Source: Vicinamibacteria bacterium
Lineage (GTDB): Bacteria > Acidobacteriota > Vicinamibacteria > Fen-336
Reading direction: 5' to 3'
DNA: 64,000 bases
NCBI GenBank assembly: GCA_035570235.1
Contig: DATMML010000042.1
Coordinates: 62,001-126,000 of the forward strand
Position 1 is the stretch's first letter. The number at the start of each line of letters is the position of its first letter. The position numbers were made by a program, and so were the translations under genes. A model generated the notes under the pieces. It did not search any database. It was not told the DNA's origin and worked only from the letters and a program-made list of their open reading frames with translations. Below, piece after piece: positions 9,225-17,670 of the stretch.

Positions 9225-9760
9225 GACCTCGTCTCCTTACTGAGGGCGGGCGCATACCAAGGCGACCGCAAGCTCTGGGGAAAGGCGGCTGGGCACGAGG
9301 ATATTACGGCGGCCGGGCTGGCGCCAGCCGGTAAGCCCCCCGCTTCCGAGATCGGCCGCTCGTTCTTGGAGCCCCCCAAGCGCGCCCGAGCTGCTCCGGC
9401 GGGCATCATGAGCCAAACCCTCCGGGGAGGCGGTTCCTTGACAAGCAGGGCTCGCGTGGACCACCTTAGATGCGACTGGGCTGGATGGAAAAAATAGGGA
9501 CGACGCCTGCCAGGCTCCTCCCCAGTCCCGCCCGAGTGAGAGAGTGCGGGTTGCGGTCGTGAGCCGCCAAGACTCCTGGGGCAAGCGATGCTGGAAGGTG
9601 ACGCACCAGATGGCCAGCGCAGCTCCTCCGGGACTCTAGACCCCCTGCGGGTCGGAGCGCGGCGGGCAGGGACGTGTTAGCTATGGTCAAGGGAGCGGCC
9701 AGGAGGCAGGGCCGCCCGCGTCCGCACTGGCACCTCGGATGCCGACGTCGGCTCGGGAAG
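9225..9760. other. Intergenic region between livK and the 9761 gene
   Basis: About 535 bases between divergent genes. Besides the livK leader, Shine-Dalgarno and the palindrome listed separately, I see a TTGACA at 9438-9443 on the plus strand without a fitting -10 box. The frames across this stretch look like shadows. No RNA gene is recognised. Confidence 0.5.
9301..9329 (-). promoter_or_regulatory. Candidate operator/promoter region of livKHMGF
   Basis: A perfect 14-base palindrome, GGCTGGCGCCAGCC, lies at 9316-9329, about 90 bases before the livK start. On the minus strand it sits just ahead of a -10-like TAATAT at 9306-9301, so it would cover the -35/spacer zone. No good -35 hexamer is visible, as in activator-dependent promoters. 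Binding by a regulator is inferred only. Confidence 0.35.
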
Positions 9761-11806
9761 ATGTTGCGCCTCCTTCTGCCCGGCGTGCTCAGCTTTTCTT
9801 CGATCGCGGCCCGCCCTCTAACCGCCGACACCTCGTCGGGCGGCGGCCATCTCGAGGGCAGGGTAGTGGACCCCTACGGTACCCCGCTCGCCGCGCGCAC
9901 CGTCACCGCCCGGAGCCTGGCAACGGGAATTGAGCGTCAACAGCCGAGTGACCCCTGGGGGCGGTTCGTCTTCCAGGGCCTTCCCCCCGGGGCCTACGAG
10001 GTCACGATTTCCGGGATTCGTTCCTGGGTCTTCACCTTTGACAGTGCCACCACGAGCCTCCTCGCCACCCGGACCGAGAGTGCGTTCGAGGCGTTCGAGC
10101 CGTTGCCCGACGTCCATGCTGCCCCCGCGGTCGCCCTGAAGGGGACCCTCGGCCGGGCGACCCGCCGGGGAGACGTCGCGAACGGCAGTTTCGTGGTCCC
10201 GGCCCGCGCCTTCGATGCCGAGCAAAGCGCCCCCGCGCTCCTCTCGTCCTCAGCGACCGAGAACCGCCATAGCGAGTTCGAGCCCGATCCCTCCCGGGAC
10301 CACTGGCAGTCGGGATGGCCACCGGGCTTCCGGGAGGGCTTGGCCCCGACGGACGAGACCCATGCCAGCCCATCCCCACCAAACCTCCCAGAGGTGACTG
10401 TGACTCCCCAGGGAGCTTTCGGAACGGGCGGCACCGTTCGCCTGTCCATCGCCTTCCCGAAACGGACGGGACCAGACGCGTACCCCTTTGCCTTCCCCTC
10501 CCTTCCGGACCTCCCTCCCCCGACCGGGACGGCGACCGGCGAGGAGGTCGAGCGGCCCATCGACCTTATCGTCAAGGCGGGCACGCCCCTGCGAGTAGCG
10601 CTCGACGAGCGAGTGACTCTGCGGCGCGTCGGCCAACCGGTGCTGGGCACCCTGATCGAACCGGTCTACTCCTATGATCGCGTCGTGTTGCCGGCGGGAA
10701 CGAAGGTGGTCGGACACGTGGAAAAGCTGGAGAGCGTCCGAGGGGCAACCCGACTGCGCGCGATCCTCCGAGGGGACCTGACCCCGCTTCGCCAAGCGAT
10801 TTTGAGGTTCGACACCCTGGTCTTGAGCGACTGCACCGAGATTCCCGTCGCGACCCAGGTCGACGCGGGCCTCGAGAATGTCTCCCTTGAGGTCGCGGCG
10901 GCTTCCCAAAAAGCGGGAAAGCTCGCCCAGGCCCGGCAGGAGATCGCCCAGAGAATGGAGCAGATGTCGGCGTCCCTCAAGGCGCCCGACAAAATCGAGC
11001 GGCTCAAGGAGATGCTGGCCAACCGATTGCCCTACCATTTTCAGTATCTCCACCGAGGGACCGTCTACGCCGCGGAGTTGCTCGGTCCCCTCAACTTCGG
11101 CACCGTTACTCCAACTCCACGGGCCGCCCCCGGCACGCTTGCCCCCCCCGAGAGCGTCCTCGCGGCCCGCTTGGAAACCCCTCTCGACTCGGCCAAGACT
11201 CCCCGGGGAACGCCGATCCGGGCCGTTATTACCCAGCCCTTGTTTTCGTCGGATCAGCGTCTGATCCTTCCCGAAGGCGCCGAGCTCCAGGGCGAGGTAA
11301 CCTTTGCCAAGGGAGCGGGGCGGTTCCACCACAACGGACAGTTGCGCTTCTTGTTTGAGACCGTGCAACTCCCCGGAGGGGTGGCCGACAAGCTCCTGGC
11401 CTCCCTGGTCACCGCGGAGCTCGGCCAGGACCAGCACCTCACCATCGACGAAGAGGGTGGCACCAGCGTTCCAAATTCGAAGTCACGGTTCATTTCGCCG
11501 GCGGTGTCCCTCCTTGCCCTGCGCGCCACGTTGGACCACGACCGCGGCGACCGCGATGATGTCGGTGACGCGACGGCGGGTGTGCAGCAGGGGAACGCGG
11601 GCGGCCGCGGCGTTGGAGGCTTCATGGGTTTGGGCTTCCTGGGCGCGGGGCTTGGGCAAATTTCCCGACCCGTGGCCGTGGCTCTCGGAATCCTTGGTCT
11701 GGTCCGGAGCGGCTATAGCGCCCTGCTCGGCAAGGGCAGGGAGGTCGTAATCCCCGCGCGCACGCCCATACAGCTGCAGTTGTCGCCCGCTTCCACAACC
11801 CCTTGA
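9761..11806 (+). CDS. Secreted carboxypeptidase-regulatory-like protein with two related beta repeats
   Basis: 681 residues from ATG 9761; the frame extends to 9674, but the signal peptide (MLRLLLPGVLSFSSIAARP) begins at 9761. Residues ~25-85 form a carboxypeptidase regulatory-like (CarboxypepD_reg) beta domain (GRVVDPYGTPLAARTVTA). Two later regions look like copies of one another: one with VTLRRVGQPVLGTLIEPVYS...VVLPAGTKVVGHVEK and one with TPRGTPIRAVITQPLFSS...LILPEGAELQGEVTF. These recall the LPxGTxxxGxV pattern of TrbI/VirB10-type domains. A glycine-rich hydrophobic segment is near the C-terminus. Its stop overlaps the next gene by 4 bases. Function unknown; an envelope protein is inferred. 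Confidence 0.65.
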   Translation: MLRLLLPGVLSFSSIAARPLTADTSSGGGHLEGRVVDPYGTPLAARTVTARSLATGIERQQPSDPWGRFVFQGLPPGAYEVTISGIRSWVFTFDSATTSLLATRTESAFEAFEPLPDVHAAPAVALKGTLGRATRRGDVANGSFVVPARAFDAEQSAPALLSSSATENRHSEFEPDPSRDHWQSGWPPGFREGLAPTDETHASPSPPNLPEVTVTPQGAFGTGGTVRLSIAFPKRTGPDAYPFAFPSLPDLPPPTGTATGEEVERPIDLIVKAGTPLRVALDERVTLRRVGQPVLGTLIEPVYSYDRVVLPAGTKVVGHVEKLESVRGATRLRAILRGDLTPLRQAILRFDTLVLSDCTEIPVATQVDAGLENVSLEVAAASQKAGKLAQARQEIAQRMEQMSASLKAPDKIERLKEMLANRLPYHFQYLHRGTVYAAELLGPLNFGTVTPTPRAAPGTLAPPESVLAARLETPLDSAKTPRGTPIRAVITQPLFSSDQRLILPEGAELQGEVTFAKGAGRFHHNGQLRFLFETVQLPGGVADKLLASLVTAELGQDQHLTIDEEGGTSVPNSKSRFISPAVSLLALRATLDHDRGDRDDVGDATAGVQQGNAGGRGVGGFMGLGFLGAGLGQISRPVAVALGILGLVRSGYSALLGKGREVVIPARTPIQLQLSPASTTP

Positions 11807-12765
11807 CGTCGATGCGAGTCGCGAGATCGTCGCGGCGACGCCGGCCCCCGGCCCAGGGCATTTCCGCGATCGTGGCCCTGTGCTTGCTGACCGGGCCTCC
11901 GGTCGGCGGACAGGAGCGACCGGTCTTCCGCACGGAGGCGAAGCTGGTCGTGCTTCACGCCCTCGTCCGGAACAAGCGGGGAGAGCTGGTGACGACCCTG
12001 CCGCAAGATGCATTCACCGTCTACGAGAACGGCAAGCCGCAGACGATAGCCCTCTTCCACCGGGACGACGTGCCCGTCTCCCTGGGGCTCTTGATTGACG
12101 ACAGCGGCAGCATGCGCAGGTTGCGGGCCAAGGTGGAGGCGGCCGCGCTTGCGTGCGTGCGGGCCTCGAATCCTCGAGACGAGGTCTTCGTGCTCAACTT
12201 TGCCGATAAGCCGCACATCGATGTGCCCCTCACGAGCGATGTGGGCGTCCTGGAGGCCGGCCTCGCCCGGTTGGACTCCATCGGGGGCACGGCCATGCGC
12301 GATGCCATCGTGGCCGGGGCCGACTACCTCAACGAGCACAGCCAGCGGGACCGCAAGGTCCTCCTCGTCATCACGGATGGCGTCGACAACGCCAGCATGG
12401 CCTCGATCACTGACATTCGGTCGCGGGCCGAACGCCACGAGATCTTGATCTATGCCATAGGCTTGCTCGGTGAGGAAGAGACGTCGAAGGCGGCCCACGC
12501 TCGTCACGACCTGGATCAAGTGACGGCAATGAGCGGGGGTGTGGCCTACTATCCTGCGGGCCCCGAGGCTCTTGACGAAGTCGCTCTGGGGATAGCGCGT
12601 CAGATTCGCAATCAGTACACGATTGGGTACACGCCGCCCGACCAGAGCCTTGATGGTTCTTACCGGTCGTTGCGGGTGGTGGCAAGAGGACAGGAGCGGC
12701 TCTTCGTTCTCACCCGCCCGGGCTATCGCGCCATACCCCCGCCCACGGCCAAGCCGGGGTCTTGA
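11803..12765 (+). CDS. VWFA-related secreted protein
   Basis: 320 residues from TTG 11803 (overlapping the previous stop) or 317 from ATG 11812. After a basic N-terminus and a hydrophobic signal segment, residues ~45-95 form the beta region typical of the VWFA-related family of Acidobacteria (VLHALVRNKRGELVTTLPQD, then FTVYENGKPQ). The von Willebrand A domain follows: the MIDAS motif DDSGSM, a second site Thr in GGTAMRDAI, and an aspartate in VITDGVDNAS. The C-terminal half has QIRNQYTIGYTPPDQ, characteristic of the same family. It is probably an envelope adhesion or scaffold protein; the partner may be the upstream overlapping gene. Confidence 0.8.
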   Translation: MTSMRVARSSRRRRPPAQGISAIVALCLLTGPPVGGQERPVFRTEAKLVVLHALVRNKRGELVTTLPQDAFTVYENGKPQTIALFHRDDVPVSLGLLIDDSGSMRRLRAKVEAAALACVRASNPRDEVFVLNFADKPHIDVPLTSDVGVLEAGLARLDSIGGTAMRDAIVAGADYLNEHSQRDRKVLLVITDGVDNASMASITDIRSRAERHEILIYAIGLLGEEETSKAAHARHDLDQVTAMSGGVAYYPAGPEALDEVALGIARQIRNQYTIGYTPPDQSLDGSYRSLRVVARGQERLFVLTRPGYRAIPPPTAKPGS

Positions 12766-12826
12766 GAGCCAAGCTCGAGCTCGTCGGCGCGGCCCCGCGG
12801 CCAAGGTTGCACTTGCAGCTTTGCGT

Positions 12827-13630
12827 TCACGGCTTGACCCCGGTTGCCACAATCATCCCGCGGCTGTGGCTGAGGTTGTGCCCGCAGCGCGACCCGAGTT
12901 CGCGTCGCGCACTCTTGAGGAAGTCGCTCCAACCGGCCTCCCCCAGTGCCTGACGCGCCTGCCGACCCGCCGCGCTCAACTCGCGGTCGGCCAGGTAACG
13001 CTCCACCGAAGAGGGCCAGACGAAGGGAATGCGGGCGGCCTCCACACGTGTGAACCCCGCCTCCCTCAACGCCGCGCAAACGTTGTCCGGCTCACCGAAA
13101 AAGGACTCCCACGGAGCCACTTGCCTAGTGGCTCTTTCGACCATGTCCACCCCGACCGCCCCTCCCAGGAGCTCCCTCCAGGCCGTGCTGCAGGGATCGG
13201 TCGCGGGCGCCCAGTTCGACACCCCCAGGTTTGCCGTCGCTTTGAGCACACGAAAAGCCTCGCGCAGTGCCTCACGATAGTCCCGGAGATGAGAGAGCAC
13301 GAAGTTCGCGGTCAAGAGATCGAAGGACTCGTCCCGGAACGGGAGCCCGACCGCGTCGGCGGCCACGACCTGGACCCCGGCCGCCGTCCGCCTGGCCCGC
13401 GCCAGCATGGAGAGGGACTGGTCGCAACCGACCAGGCTCACGGGTGCCGTCGCCCGTCGCCCGAGAGCTCTTGGCACCGCGCCCGTCCCGGTGCCGATGT
13501 CCAGCGCTCGCTTGATTTCCATTCCGCCGAGCCGCGACAGCAGTTGCTCGGCCGCGGCTTCGAAGCGGGGTCCCCATGTTTCGTCGTAGCGGGCGGCAAT
13601 GCCGTCGTAGAAAGGCGGCTCGCTCTTCAC
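12827..13630 (-). CDS. Class I SAM-dependent methyltransferase
   Basis: 267 residues, GTG start at 13630. Motif I is ALDIGTGTGAVPRAL at about residues 42-56, the acidic residue after strand 2 is in VGCDQSL, and motif post-I/II includes FDLLTANFVLSHL. The architecture matches UbiE/Methyltransf_11 enzymes. The C-terminal half is helical and probably binds the acceptor, which is unknown. It converges with the VWFA gene and is followed upstream by a second methyltransferase gene on the same strand, 140 bases away; the two are related only at the family level. Confidence 0.8.
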   Translation of the reverse strand: MKSEPPFYDGIAARYDETWGPRFEAAAEQLLSRLGGMEIKRALDIGTGTGAVPRALGRRATAPVSLVGCDQSLSMLARARRTAAGVQVVAADAVGLPFRDESFDLLTANFVLSHLRDYREALREAFRVLKATANLGVSNWAPATDPCSTAWRELLGGAVGVDMVERATRQVAPWESFFGEPDNVCAALREAGFTRVEAARIPFVWPSSVERYLADRELSAAGRQARQALGEAGWSDFLKSARRELGSRCGHNLSHSRGMIVATGVKP

Positions 13631-13770
13631 TTTCGCGGAACCCGAACTCCCAAAAGGCCCGGGTCCTGTCCGGGCGGCCTAGGCGCCGCTCTCCTAAGGC
13701 CGCGGTGACCCTTCTCCATCACGCTTCCCGGGCAATGCAATAAGGACCAATCTCGAGCACGCGCCGTCCC

Positions 13771-14592
13771 TCATCTCCTTCTGGCCAGGGCGTAGATTAC
13801 GTTCGTTTCCACGCTGTCCACTCTTCGGGCCGCGAGATGATGGAGCACCTCCTCCTTGACCCTCTGCCCCAGTTGCGGACCCATTTGGTCGATGGTCCAG
13901 CGGAGCCCGCTGCCAAGGGCAATGGTCCAAAAATCCTCCGGCGCCCGCAAAGGCTGCCGACCGTCCTCGGGAACGACCTCGCTCTCCTGCGCTCCTCCGT
14001 TGCGCAGCAGCTGACGAACGGCTTCGGGGGTAGTGATCCGGTCCCAGGGATTGAATGCGGTATGCAGATCTGGCCGCACCCGCCGGACCGCCTCCCGCCA
14101 GACCTCGTAGGCAGGGCTGAAAATTCGGGGTCCCCAAGTGGTGATGGCCAACTGCCCGCCCCGGGCCGTCATGCGCCAGAGCTCCGCCACCTGCCTCTCC
14201 ATCTCGGGAACGAAGAAGATGCCAAAGACGCAGATGACGGCATCGAAGTGCTGATCGGGGAAGCCCAGACTTGTCATGTCGCCGCGTACGAACTCCACCC
14301 AGCCTAAGCCGTCTGCCTGGGCCTTTGCCCGCCCCCGCTTCAACAGCTCATCCGCCAAGTCCACGGCCACGACGTGCCCCCCGGGGCCGATCGCCCGCGC
14401 GGCGGGCAAGGCAGAAGCGCCCGTTCCACAGCACACATCTAGGACGCGCCCCCCGCGAGGCAGGCCCATTCTCTCGACGGTCCGGCGGCCGTACCGGCTC
14501 CAGAACGCCAAGGGATCCGCGTCAAAGGAGTCTGCAGCGGCGTTGTAGGTTTGTTCCGCCTTGAGCCTGGCCGCGTCTAGAGGATCGACCAT
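13771..14592 (-). CDS. Class I SAM-dependent methyltransferase
   Basis: 273 residues, ATG start at 14592. Motif I is VLDVCCGTGASALPAARAIG, with the strand-2 aspartate in VAVDLADELLKRG and motif II around FDAVICVFGIFFV. It belongs to the UbiE/COQ5-like group. The C-terminus (residues ~170-273) carries an acceptor domain of the kind seen in small-molecule methyltransferases. The acceptor is not identifiable. Possibly cotranscribed with the next methyltransferase gene at 12827-13630. Confidence 0.8.
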   Translation of the reverse strand: MVDPLDAARLKAEQTYNAAADSFDADPLAFWSRYGRRTVERMGLPRGGRVLDVCCGTGASALPAARAIGPGGHVVAVDLADELLKRGRAKAQADGLGWVEFVRGDMTSLGFPDQHFDAVICVFGIFFVPEMERQVAELWRMTARGGQLAITTWGPRIFSPAYEVWREAVRRVRPDLHTAFNPWDRITTPEAVRQLLRNGGAQESEVVPEDGRQPLRAPEDFWTIALGSGLRWTIDQMGPQLGQRVKEEVLHHLAARRVDSVETNVIYALARRR

Positions 14593-14705
14593 GGGACTCT
14601 CGCCCGGAAAACAGCCGTGGCTCCGAGACTCAAGATTGCTTTCGTCGGGCCTACGCGAACGGCCCCGGTCAATGCCGGGCGAGGAAGCTTGGCGTGAGGT
14701 TTAGC

Positions 14706-14738
14706 CCGGCGGCGGGCCCTTCAAGAGCCCGCCGCCGG
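14706..14738 (-). terminator. Strong hairpin after the BNR-repeat gene
   Basis: A perfect 12-base-pair stem, CCGGCGGCGGGC paired with GCCCGCCGCCGG, encloses a 9-base loop. It lies 60 bases after the stop codon of the 14798-17473 gene. There is no U-run, so it may act as an mRNA 3' end or slow polymerase rather than be a classic intrinsic terminator. Confidence 0.5.
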
Positions 14739-14797
14739 ACAACGAGAATTGAATAGGCCGCGTCGCCAGGGGCGCTGCGGCCCACGCCGGGGACGGT

Positions 14798-17473
14798 CTA
14801 ATCCTCTTCCTTGGAGAGCTCGAACATCCCGCGGCCGTGAGTCGAAGCAACGATTTGTCCGCTCGTCGCGTTGCGCTCGAGACCGAACACGGAGACAAAG
14901 GGCAAGCCCTTGGACACCAGCTTCCAGGTCTCCCCGGAGTCGCGGCTGCGGAACACCCCGATGTCCGAGGCGACGTACAGCACCCGCCGCGGGTCGTCGT
15001 GGCCCACGTAGTCGATCACGACCGCATTGATGGGCACATCGGGGAGGTTGCCGGAGATGTTGGTCCAGGTGGGCGTGGCCGACAGCCCGTTGGTGGTGAT
15101 GAACACGTGTCCCAGCGTCGTCGGCGTGCTGGCCTCGAAGCCGGAGAACGTCACGATGGCGGTGTTGGCGGTCGCGTCCGTAGTGTCGGTGGCGATGCCG
15201 CTGACGGCGCGGTTCGGCAACGGCAAGGCGTCGATGCGGTTCCAGGCGGCGATGCCCGAGCCGTCGACCGACGCCGACGCGGAGAGCGCGCCGTCCGAGG
15301 AGCCTGCGTACAGCACTTCCTTGCCCCCCAACAACTGCGGGAACGCGGTGATCCAGCTGACGTAGTTCCCGACGAACTTGGTGAGCCGCGGGCTGACGGC
15401 GGTCCAGGAAGGGGTCTGGGCGAGTGTCGGCAGGGGGTTGGGAGAGCGGTAGACGCGATCCGAGCCGAAGTAGATCACGTTGGGCGTGAAGGCCACGTTC
15501 TGGGCCAGGGGCGCGTAGAACGAAACCGGGTCGGTGGGGTTCATTCCGTTGTAGTACGCGCTCCCGTAGCCATAATAGGCACCGACGAACGGCCAGCTCC
15601 CGGGTCCGCCCGAGCCCCCGATGTCGCTGCGCGCCGGTCCCATGAAGTTGAAGGCCTGGTTGAAGTAGGTGTGGTACATCGTCTGGGGGTTGGACTGGTC
15701 GATGATCGACTGCCCCCCGTCGCCGAAGTCGGCGTGGAACCACTTCGGAGGCTTCAACAGATCCCGGTTGCGGATGTTGGTCCCGTTGTCCTGGGTACCG
15801 CCCAGAACGGCCTTGCGCTCCGGATCTGTGGATACGCCCTGAAACTGCGTGATGGCCAAATCGGTGTTCATGGAAGTCCAAGACGCCCCGAGATCCGGCG
15901 ACCGCCAGATTCCGCCGTCGTTGCCGTCATAGACCGAGCCGTCGGCTCCGAAAGCGTACGCGTGGTCATCGGTGTGAACGCTGTCCGACGTCCCGTTGCC
16001 CTGGGAGATCGCCCTCCAGTGAAGACCCCCGTCGTCCGAGCGCCAGTTGGTGTGCCCACCGGGGACCCCCGAGAGGTCGGCCGCGAAGGCGTGGGGGTTC
16101 CCGCCGATGAAGACGCGGTTGCCCGTGGGGTCACGCGGGTCGACGGCCACGGTCATGTCGTAGAAGCATTGTCCGCTGCAGTATGCGGGCACGCTCGCCA
16201 CCGTGGACCATGTTGCGGCGCCGTCCGTGGTCTTGAAGAGACCGAGCAGGCGGCTGCCGCTGGTGTTCTCGACCGCGGCGTACAGAGTACCCGGCGCCCC
16301 CGGCCCCCCGATGGCGACATTGATGCGCCGTATGTTTGCGCTGGTGGGGAAGCCGACGCCCATCGCCGTGAACGTCGCGGGTGCACCCGTGGCCGCGTTG
16401 GTGGACTTCCAGACTCCAACCCGGCTCGAGCGGACCGCCGCGTACAGCGTCTCATGGTCGACTGGGTCGAGGACCATGTCCTGGACGGAAAAGGCGCCGG
16501 CACCTGGAACGGGAACGTTCTGCAGCTGCCAGGTCGCCCCGCTATCGGTCGAGCGCCACAGGCCAAAGGGGGCGGCGGGATTCGCGATCGAGCAAGTCGG
16601 GATTGTCCCCCCGCTTTGCACACCGATCGTGGTGGACGCCCACAGCGTCGTATGGCGGCGAGAGCCCGCGGTCTTGGGATCGATGATGATCCTCGCCACC
16701 GCCCGCCCGACGAAGGGACCCGGGTTATTGAAGACCGCGCCGCCCCCGCCCAGCAGCTTCCAGTTCTCACCCCCGTCGGTGGAACGCAGGATGCCCTGTC
16801 CATAGTACGAGTCGCAGGAGCGGTTGGGCTCGCCCGTCCCCACATAAACGATCTGAGGGTCGACGGGGTCGATGGCGATGGATCCGACCGCGAGAGATGC
16901 CTCGTGATCCGTCAGGGGTCGCCAGTGTGGGTTCGGGGAGGTGGCGTTCGTGGTCTTCCACACGCCCCCTTGCGCGCCCCCGACGTAGACGATGTCAGGA
17001 TTCGTGGGGTGGGCGGCAATCGCGGAAACGCGTCCGCTCACCGGGGACTGCGCGCCGAGCGAGCCGTCGGTCTGGCCTTTCGGGATGGTGGACGGGCCGA
17101 GCGCGCGCCAGTGCCCCTCCGCGGGGTCATCGCTGTCGGAGCTGTCGTCATTGTCTTCCCGCGACCGGTTGAACGCCGACCCGAGCGCCCCGACGGGGAT
17201 GCTGTCGGAGGGATACGCCCTCTGGGCGAAGAACCATTGGTTGAACAGGTCCCGCTCGCCCAGAGACTCCTCCTTGAGAGAGTCCCCGACTGCGGCCTGC
17301 GAGAACTCCTCCTGGAACCGCTCCTGGACGCTCCGGGGCCGCTTCCTCACTTCCGCCCTCTTAGTCGGCTTCGCAAGTGCCGATGGTAGCGAACCCTGGA
17401 AGAGGACAGAGCCCACCGCGAGCGTGACGGCGGCCGCCGTGAGGATCAGCTTTAGGCTTTCTTTGCGCACCAC
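14798..17473 (-). CDS. Secreted BNR/Asp-box repeat (sialidase-like propeller) protein
   Basis: 891 residues. The frame opens at TTG 17497, but GGAGG at 17485-17481 followed 7 bases later by GTG at 17473 marks the likely start. A signal peptide covers residues ~5-35 (LILTAAAVTLAVGSVLF). After a charged linker, residues ~110-880 hold many Asp-box hairpins of the S/T-x-D-x-G-x-T/S-W type, such as STDGGENWKLLG, RSTDSGATWQLQN and SRDSGETWKLV, the hallmark of VPS10/sialidase-like beta-propellers. No sialidase catalytic arginine triad is evident, so a binding or structural role is more likely than hydrolysis. An 850-residue frame on the other strand is a shadow. Confidence 0.82.
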   Translation of the reverse strand: MVRKESLKLILTAAAVTLAVGSVLFQGSLPSALAKPTKRAEVRKRPRSVQERFQEEFSQAAVGDSLKEESLGERDLFNQWFFAQRAYPSDSIPVGALGSAFNRSREDNDDSSDSDDPAEGHWRALGPSTIPKGQTDGSLGAQSPVSGRVSAIAAHPTNPDIVYVGGAQGGVWKTTNATSPNPHWRPLTDHEASLAVGSIAIDPVDPQIVYVGTGEPNRSCDSYYGQGILRSTDGGENWKLLGGGGAVFNNPGPFVGRAVARIIIDPKTAGSRRHTTLWASTTIGVQSGGTIPTCSIANPAAPFGLWRSTDSGATWQLQNVPVPGAGAFSVQDMVLDPVDHETLYAAVRSSRVGVWKSTNAATGAPATFTAMGVGFPTSANIRRINVAIGGPGAPGTLYAAVENTSGSRLLGLFKTTDGAATWSTVASVPAYCSGQCFYDMTVAVDPRDPTGNRVFIGGNPHAFAADLSGVPGGHTNWRSDDGGLHWRAISQGNGTSDSVHTDDHAYAFGADGSVYDGNDGGIWRSPDLGASWTSMNTDLAITQFQGVSTDPERKAVLGGTQDNGTNIRNRDLLKPPKWFHADFGDGGQSIIDQSNPQTMYHTYFNQAFNFMGPARSDIGGSGGPGSWPFVGAYYGYGSAYYNGMNPTDPVSFYAPLAQNVAFTPNVIYFGSDRVYRSPNPLPTLAQTPSWTAVSPRLTKFVGNYVSWITAFPQLLGGKEVLYAGSSDGALSASASVDGSGIAAWNRIDALPLPNRAVSGIATDTTDATANTAIVTFSGFEASTPTTLGHVFITTNGLSATPTWTNISGNLPDVPINAVVIDYVGHDDPRRVLYVASDIGVFRSRDSGETWKLVSKGLPFVSVFGLERNATSGQIVASTHGRGMFELSKEED

Positions 17474-17568
17474 TCGAGCACCTCCAAGATCCAACAATTT
17501 GAATTTAATGCCAAGTCAGTGGGAAATTCTGGGCTGACGACAGAGTCACCTGCTCCAGACATGCTATC

Positions 17569-17595
17569 CCTATAACTCCAGGGCCAGGAAGTCAA
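17569..17595 (-). promoter_or_regulatory. Possible promoter of the BNR-repeat gene
   Basis: Minus strand: TTGACT (17595-17590), 15-base spacer, TATAGG (17574-17569), about 95 bases before the GTG start, in a locally AT-rich stretch. The spacer is short, so confidence is limited. Confidence 0.35.
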
Positions 17596-17670
17596 GAACA
17601 AATTCGGTTGGATCTTTGAGGCACGATCACAAATTCGGAACCGTTTCAGACTGGGACACTTCCCGTAAAC

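Noticed and set aside
9438-9471. TTGACA followed by TTAGAT as a promoter for the 9761 gene
   Set aside because: The spacer is 22 bases, too long for a sigma-70 promoter, and it lies almost 300 bases from the gene.
9728-9742. Sigma-54-like TGGCAC-N5-ATGC
   Set aside because: The -24/-12 spacing is right, but the start would lie only about 10 bases before the ATG at 9761 with no room for a normal leader, and single matches of this kind are expected by chance.
14837-17389. 850-codon open frame on the plus strand
   Set aside because: It lies entirely opposite the BNR-repeat gene. Its translation is Arg/Gly/Val-rich with no domain or signal, while the minus strand shows repeated Asp-box motifs, a signal peptide and a ribosome-binding site.
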